64,000 nt of DNA from Stichopus chloronotus (Eukaryota; Echinodermata; Holothuroidea; Aspidochirotida; Stichopodidae): assembly GCA_021234535.1 (NCBI GenBank), contig SFZH01000008.1, positions 2,418,001-2,482,000 on the forward strand, in the 5' to 3' direction. Below the pieces are notes generated by a model. That model ran no database searches, was not told the DNA's origin, and saw only the letters and a list, made by a program, of their open reading frames with translations. Below, one piece after another: positions 60,601 to 64,000 of this stretch (the first letter of the stretch is position 1; each line of letters opens with the position of its first letter). The position numbers and the translations under genes are program-made.

Positions 60601-63600
60601 AGTTGAGGCTGGCCTACATGAAGTATATACTGGTTAACAAGTTTCAAATACTACTACTGAAGTGGCTCCAAATACTAACTTGCTTCACTGTTAACTAATG
60701 ATTCAAACTTTCCTCAAGTCTAAAAATCTGCTTAAGTAGAAGACAAAGCCTGCCCATGGCAACTATAGAAACGGACTGCTAATGTACGCAGGGAGAAGTG
60801 AGGTCAAACTTGTGATGCTTAGGGTTACTTTATGGTCACAGCAATGGAAAACTTTTGTAGCTGTCAGGATTTGTGCGGAGTCTTGAGTGAATTTGCTGAT
60901 ATTGTCGGTTGGTGTCCTTGGTGGGTAAAAAAGAAAATTTGAAAAGATTTTGCAAGGTGTTTGTTGATGTGTAAGTAAGCAATTTCTACACACACAGAGA
61001 AAAATTGTCTTGGGTTATTAAACATGAACTGAAATTGTGAATACACAGGACCTATAATAAAAGGTCTGTACATTTCAAGGCCTTGATCCAAATTAATAAA
61101 ACAGTATGTCAATAGCCACTGTATTGTGACTGTGGTATCAATTGCTAGCTGGTACAGCACTTGGTGAATCTAAATTACACAAAGTGTCATAAAGCGCGCT
61201 GAAAACGGTGGCAAGGTGGGGGGGGGGGGACAACTTTCCTTCCAACGTTTACTAGAATCGCCATTGGTTATCTGTGTGTTTTTTTTATCCCTGAATATTT
61301 CATCAGCCCTTGACCTAAACACACTGTTACAATTACACAATGTTGACACAGACTACAGCGAACCCTGCAGTAGAGGCAAATAAGGAATATTGTCACAGAA
61401 AAACAAGTGAATAGAGACTTTGGATTTTTGCTGAAAAGGAATGCATGCTAAGGTCATCTTATGGGTTAATTTTGAGTTTCCAAGTAAATTCTGTTAATTT
61501 TGCTGCCACACTTGGCCTTCATTCTGTTAAAGATGAAAGAAGAAATGACGTAGACATTAACGTGTTTTGAAATCTTTGTTCCAATACCGTAATGAACTCA
61601 TGTGAAGTTTTTTTTTTTTACTTTTATATAAATATGTGATATTGTGATTACATATCTGGCAATTTACTTCATAGCACTTTTTACATCGTTTTTATAAATT
61701 TTTTACATCAATAAAAAATACAAAAGAAAGCTATTGTTCAATGATTATTACAGTAACATCACATAATAATTGTGTCCATTCACTGATAACGGCAAATATC
61801 AAAAGTTTGAATTATTTTTTGGTTAAAAGTTATTTGCTTTACCGGTAAGTTTACACATCATGAGGCTTCAACAATATTGACACAAACTTATTACTCAGGC
61901 TCTGATCGCTTACAACTTTGCAACTGTATGCCTCTTTGCAGGAATTTTGGTATGTCTCACAAAGGTACAACAAGCAGATTTAAAACAAGAGGGATGCCAG
62001 GCGACATACAAATCAGAAAAGAGATTTTGTTACTTTTGTCATGTGTCCTTGAAGGAAACCTCCTTTGATAACAGTAAAAAGAGTTCTGCATGAAAGCTGA
62101 GAGATGGCAGGAGTTGTATCTTATTTCATATTATCCAACTTGACAAAAGGTCTACAACTCTGGTGCAGTAGGATATGGGTTGGAGGGCATGTCGGCATCC
62201 TATCGGCAGTAACAGGCAGGGATGTTAATGGCATTCTTGAAACCATCTATCCTGATGCCACACAAATGACTGGAGTCTGAGCAACATCAATGGTACCATC
62301 CGTCCTACGATAGATGATGAAGATGAAATGGAATGCTTTCTTTTATGCATACCACCAAGACTTTTGTTAGACAGAAAATATACATTTCATGGATTATCAC
62401 AATTTGTCCCCTTGTCTTTTTTCCTTTTCTCAAGATATACACACACAAAACATATTTTACAGACAACTGGCCACAAAAATATTGGCTGCATATCTTGTCC
62501 AGATTCCAGCAAATGACCATGAGGTAACCATTTTCAATCCAGTTCTTACAATTTTCCTTATATTTTTTTTTCCTTCTTGAAATGATACAACCTTTGATTA
62601 GGGATGGAAGAAAAATTATAGTAAAAATCAGAACAACATCACAAAGTGAATCACTTTCAGAATTTCATCACAACTTCAAATCCTGTTCTCTCAACATCAC
62701 TCACACAAAATGAATCCTTTTTTTCCTTGAAATGTAGCAGACTGGCAACAACAATTTGCACATTAAACCACAAGACATTGTATAAATTCTAAAATTACAA
62801 AGATCTCAAGATGTCTGCTGTGTTGAACTACATATATCCAGAAAGACGTCAGGCAAGGGCTCTGGAACCAGAGAACAGACTTATTCTCGTACTTTCCTTG
62901 ATATACTCTAAGTCTACCTTTGGTGAGGTTCACAGCATTGTACAACCTTTGGTGCTGGGGACAAATGCAGTGATGAAGTTTAGTGGTAGTCCTGGTGTTC
63001 GAGATGCCCAAAGTCACCACAGGACAACCACATTTTGGTACAAGGTTGTCCTTCCGACAACCAACTTTGGTCAGTATTCAAAATCGATTAAAAATTTTAC
63101 TTGCAATGTTTATGAAATGTGAATAGCAATGCAAAAGTGTTTTTGGTACACAGACGTGGAAATATAAACTGTAAATCATGACATTATTTTTGGCAGGGCA
63201 ACATAATTTTGAAAAGGATGACCTCACTTTACATGTTTGCTTTCCTTTGGACTTCCAGACAACAATGCTAAAACTTCAACTCTGAAATGGTCTGGTTTTC
63301 TTTTCTAGAATATCCTGCAGCTTGTAGGCATCTCATGATGGTGCCAAAGAGGGTCCCTTGCTACATGTGATGGCCACATTTTATCACATCTAGCATTTTG
63401 CCATGCTAGAAAGTAGCAAAGATTTAAGACAAGGCAAAGAACAAACTATCCCCATTACTTGACTGCAATTCTTCATCGAAACTTTTGTGAACTAGATGGA
63501 AGACAGTCATCTATATAAGTTTGTTAATCACCACAGCAATCATTTACGACTGTAATCATGCCATGGTGTTAGCACCAGCTATAAAGAAGGTGATATCTTA

Positions 63601-64000
63601 AAACCCTTTTCATTTCATTACCTAGTAATGATAGCAACCATTAATTTGGGTTTTCAAAGAGGTATGTCACACATCATTGCTGCTGGTTTTTCAAACAAGA
63701 CTTAGATGCTTTAGTACACTCTAACTAAACATGCTATCACTTTGTGACTGAGCTTGGCAGCAAACTTTGTTCCTTACGAGACGGATGCAAAATTTCAGTC
63801 TTACTTAAATCTGACATATGTTTCAGAACTTCAGTCAGGTTATTTGCATGGCAAAATTTGTGCATGCTAAAGTTTGTCACAACATGAAAATAACTCATGT
63901 CACTGTAGCTGGCAGCATAATCCAAAAAGAATTTCAATCTATACATTTTGCTGCTTTTATCCACCATGATTCTTTTTTGAACCACCATGATTTGTTGTAT
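57607..64000. other. Downstream of MANBA; no second gene supported
   Basis: AT-rich, with candidate poly(A) signals. The first 2-3 kb are probably MANBA 3' UTR. Frames at 60.8-61.2, 62.8-63.1 and 63.7-64.0 kb lack recognisable homology and overlap frames on the other strand. The end could be UTR of a neighbouring gene. Confidence 0.5.
59863..59868 (+). terminator. Candidate MANBA polyadenylation signal (AATAAA)
   Basis: AATAAA about 2.26 kb after the MANBA stop, in a T-rich setting. It would mean a long 3' UTR. Another poly(A) site could be used; nothing in the sequence settles it. Confidence 0.3.

Noticed and set aside
62811..63122. 103-codon frame on the plus strand
   Set aside because: Overlaps an equally long frame on the other strand, with no recognisable domain.
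1..64000. CRISPR arrays, bacterial operons, complete transposons or integrated viruses
   Set aside because: None seen. The repeats are microsatellites or short diverged units, and no transposase, reverse transcriptase or integrase motifs were recognised.

Overview
The window is animal nuclear DNA: AT-rich, intron-dense, full of microsatellites and G/C homopolymer runs, with GT-AG introns and no operons. The two genes I could assemble point to an invertebrate deuterostome. Echinoderm is my guess (a sea cucumber or a relative would fit), but I cannot prove the phylum from sequence alone. Almost all long open frames are chance frames in introns or intergenic DNA. The real coding sequence lies in short exons joined by compatible splice phases.

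Left half, minus strand (6.7-32.9 kb): a SAMD11-type gene. Ten coding exons read right to left with every splice phase matching. They give about 539 residues: an acidic, Ser/Pro-rich N-terminal exon, a SAND domain split over two exons (26.9-27.1 kb and 25.6-25.8 kb), low-complexity basic/Ser-rich linker exons (13.1, 11.6, 10.8, 9.9 and 8.8 kb), and a C-terminal SAM domain split over two exons (7.3-7.4 and 6.7-6.9 kb). The N-terminal exon exists twice, at 27.6-27.9 kb and 32.5-32.8 kb, about 78% identical in protein. It appears to be part of a larger tandem duplication that also copied an upstream element (31.85 and 35.85 kb). The gene may therefore have two alternative or co-included N-termini.

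Right half, plus strand (40.9-57.6 kb): a complete beta-mannosidase gene (MANBA, glycoside hydrolase family 2) in 16 coding exons, about 919 residues, with a signal peptide, both catalytic glutamates and a basic C-terminal tail. It is a lysosomal enzyme that removes terminal beta-mannose during N-glycan breakdown.

The two genes diverge from an intergenic region at 33-41 kb that includes a CpG-rich block near 37.6-38.1 kb. Regions 1-6.7 kb, the 12.4-kb intron at 13.2-25.6 kb, and 57.6-64 kb hold no gene I can support. They contain microsatellites, hairpins and dispersed repeats. Points worth a second look are the duplicated N-terminal exon with its flanking elements, an excess of the palindrome TGACGTCA over the first 38 kb, AGGTCA direct-repeat arrays in MANBA intron 3, and a degenerate AACGTT array at 19.8 kb.
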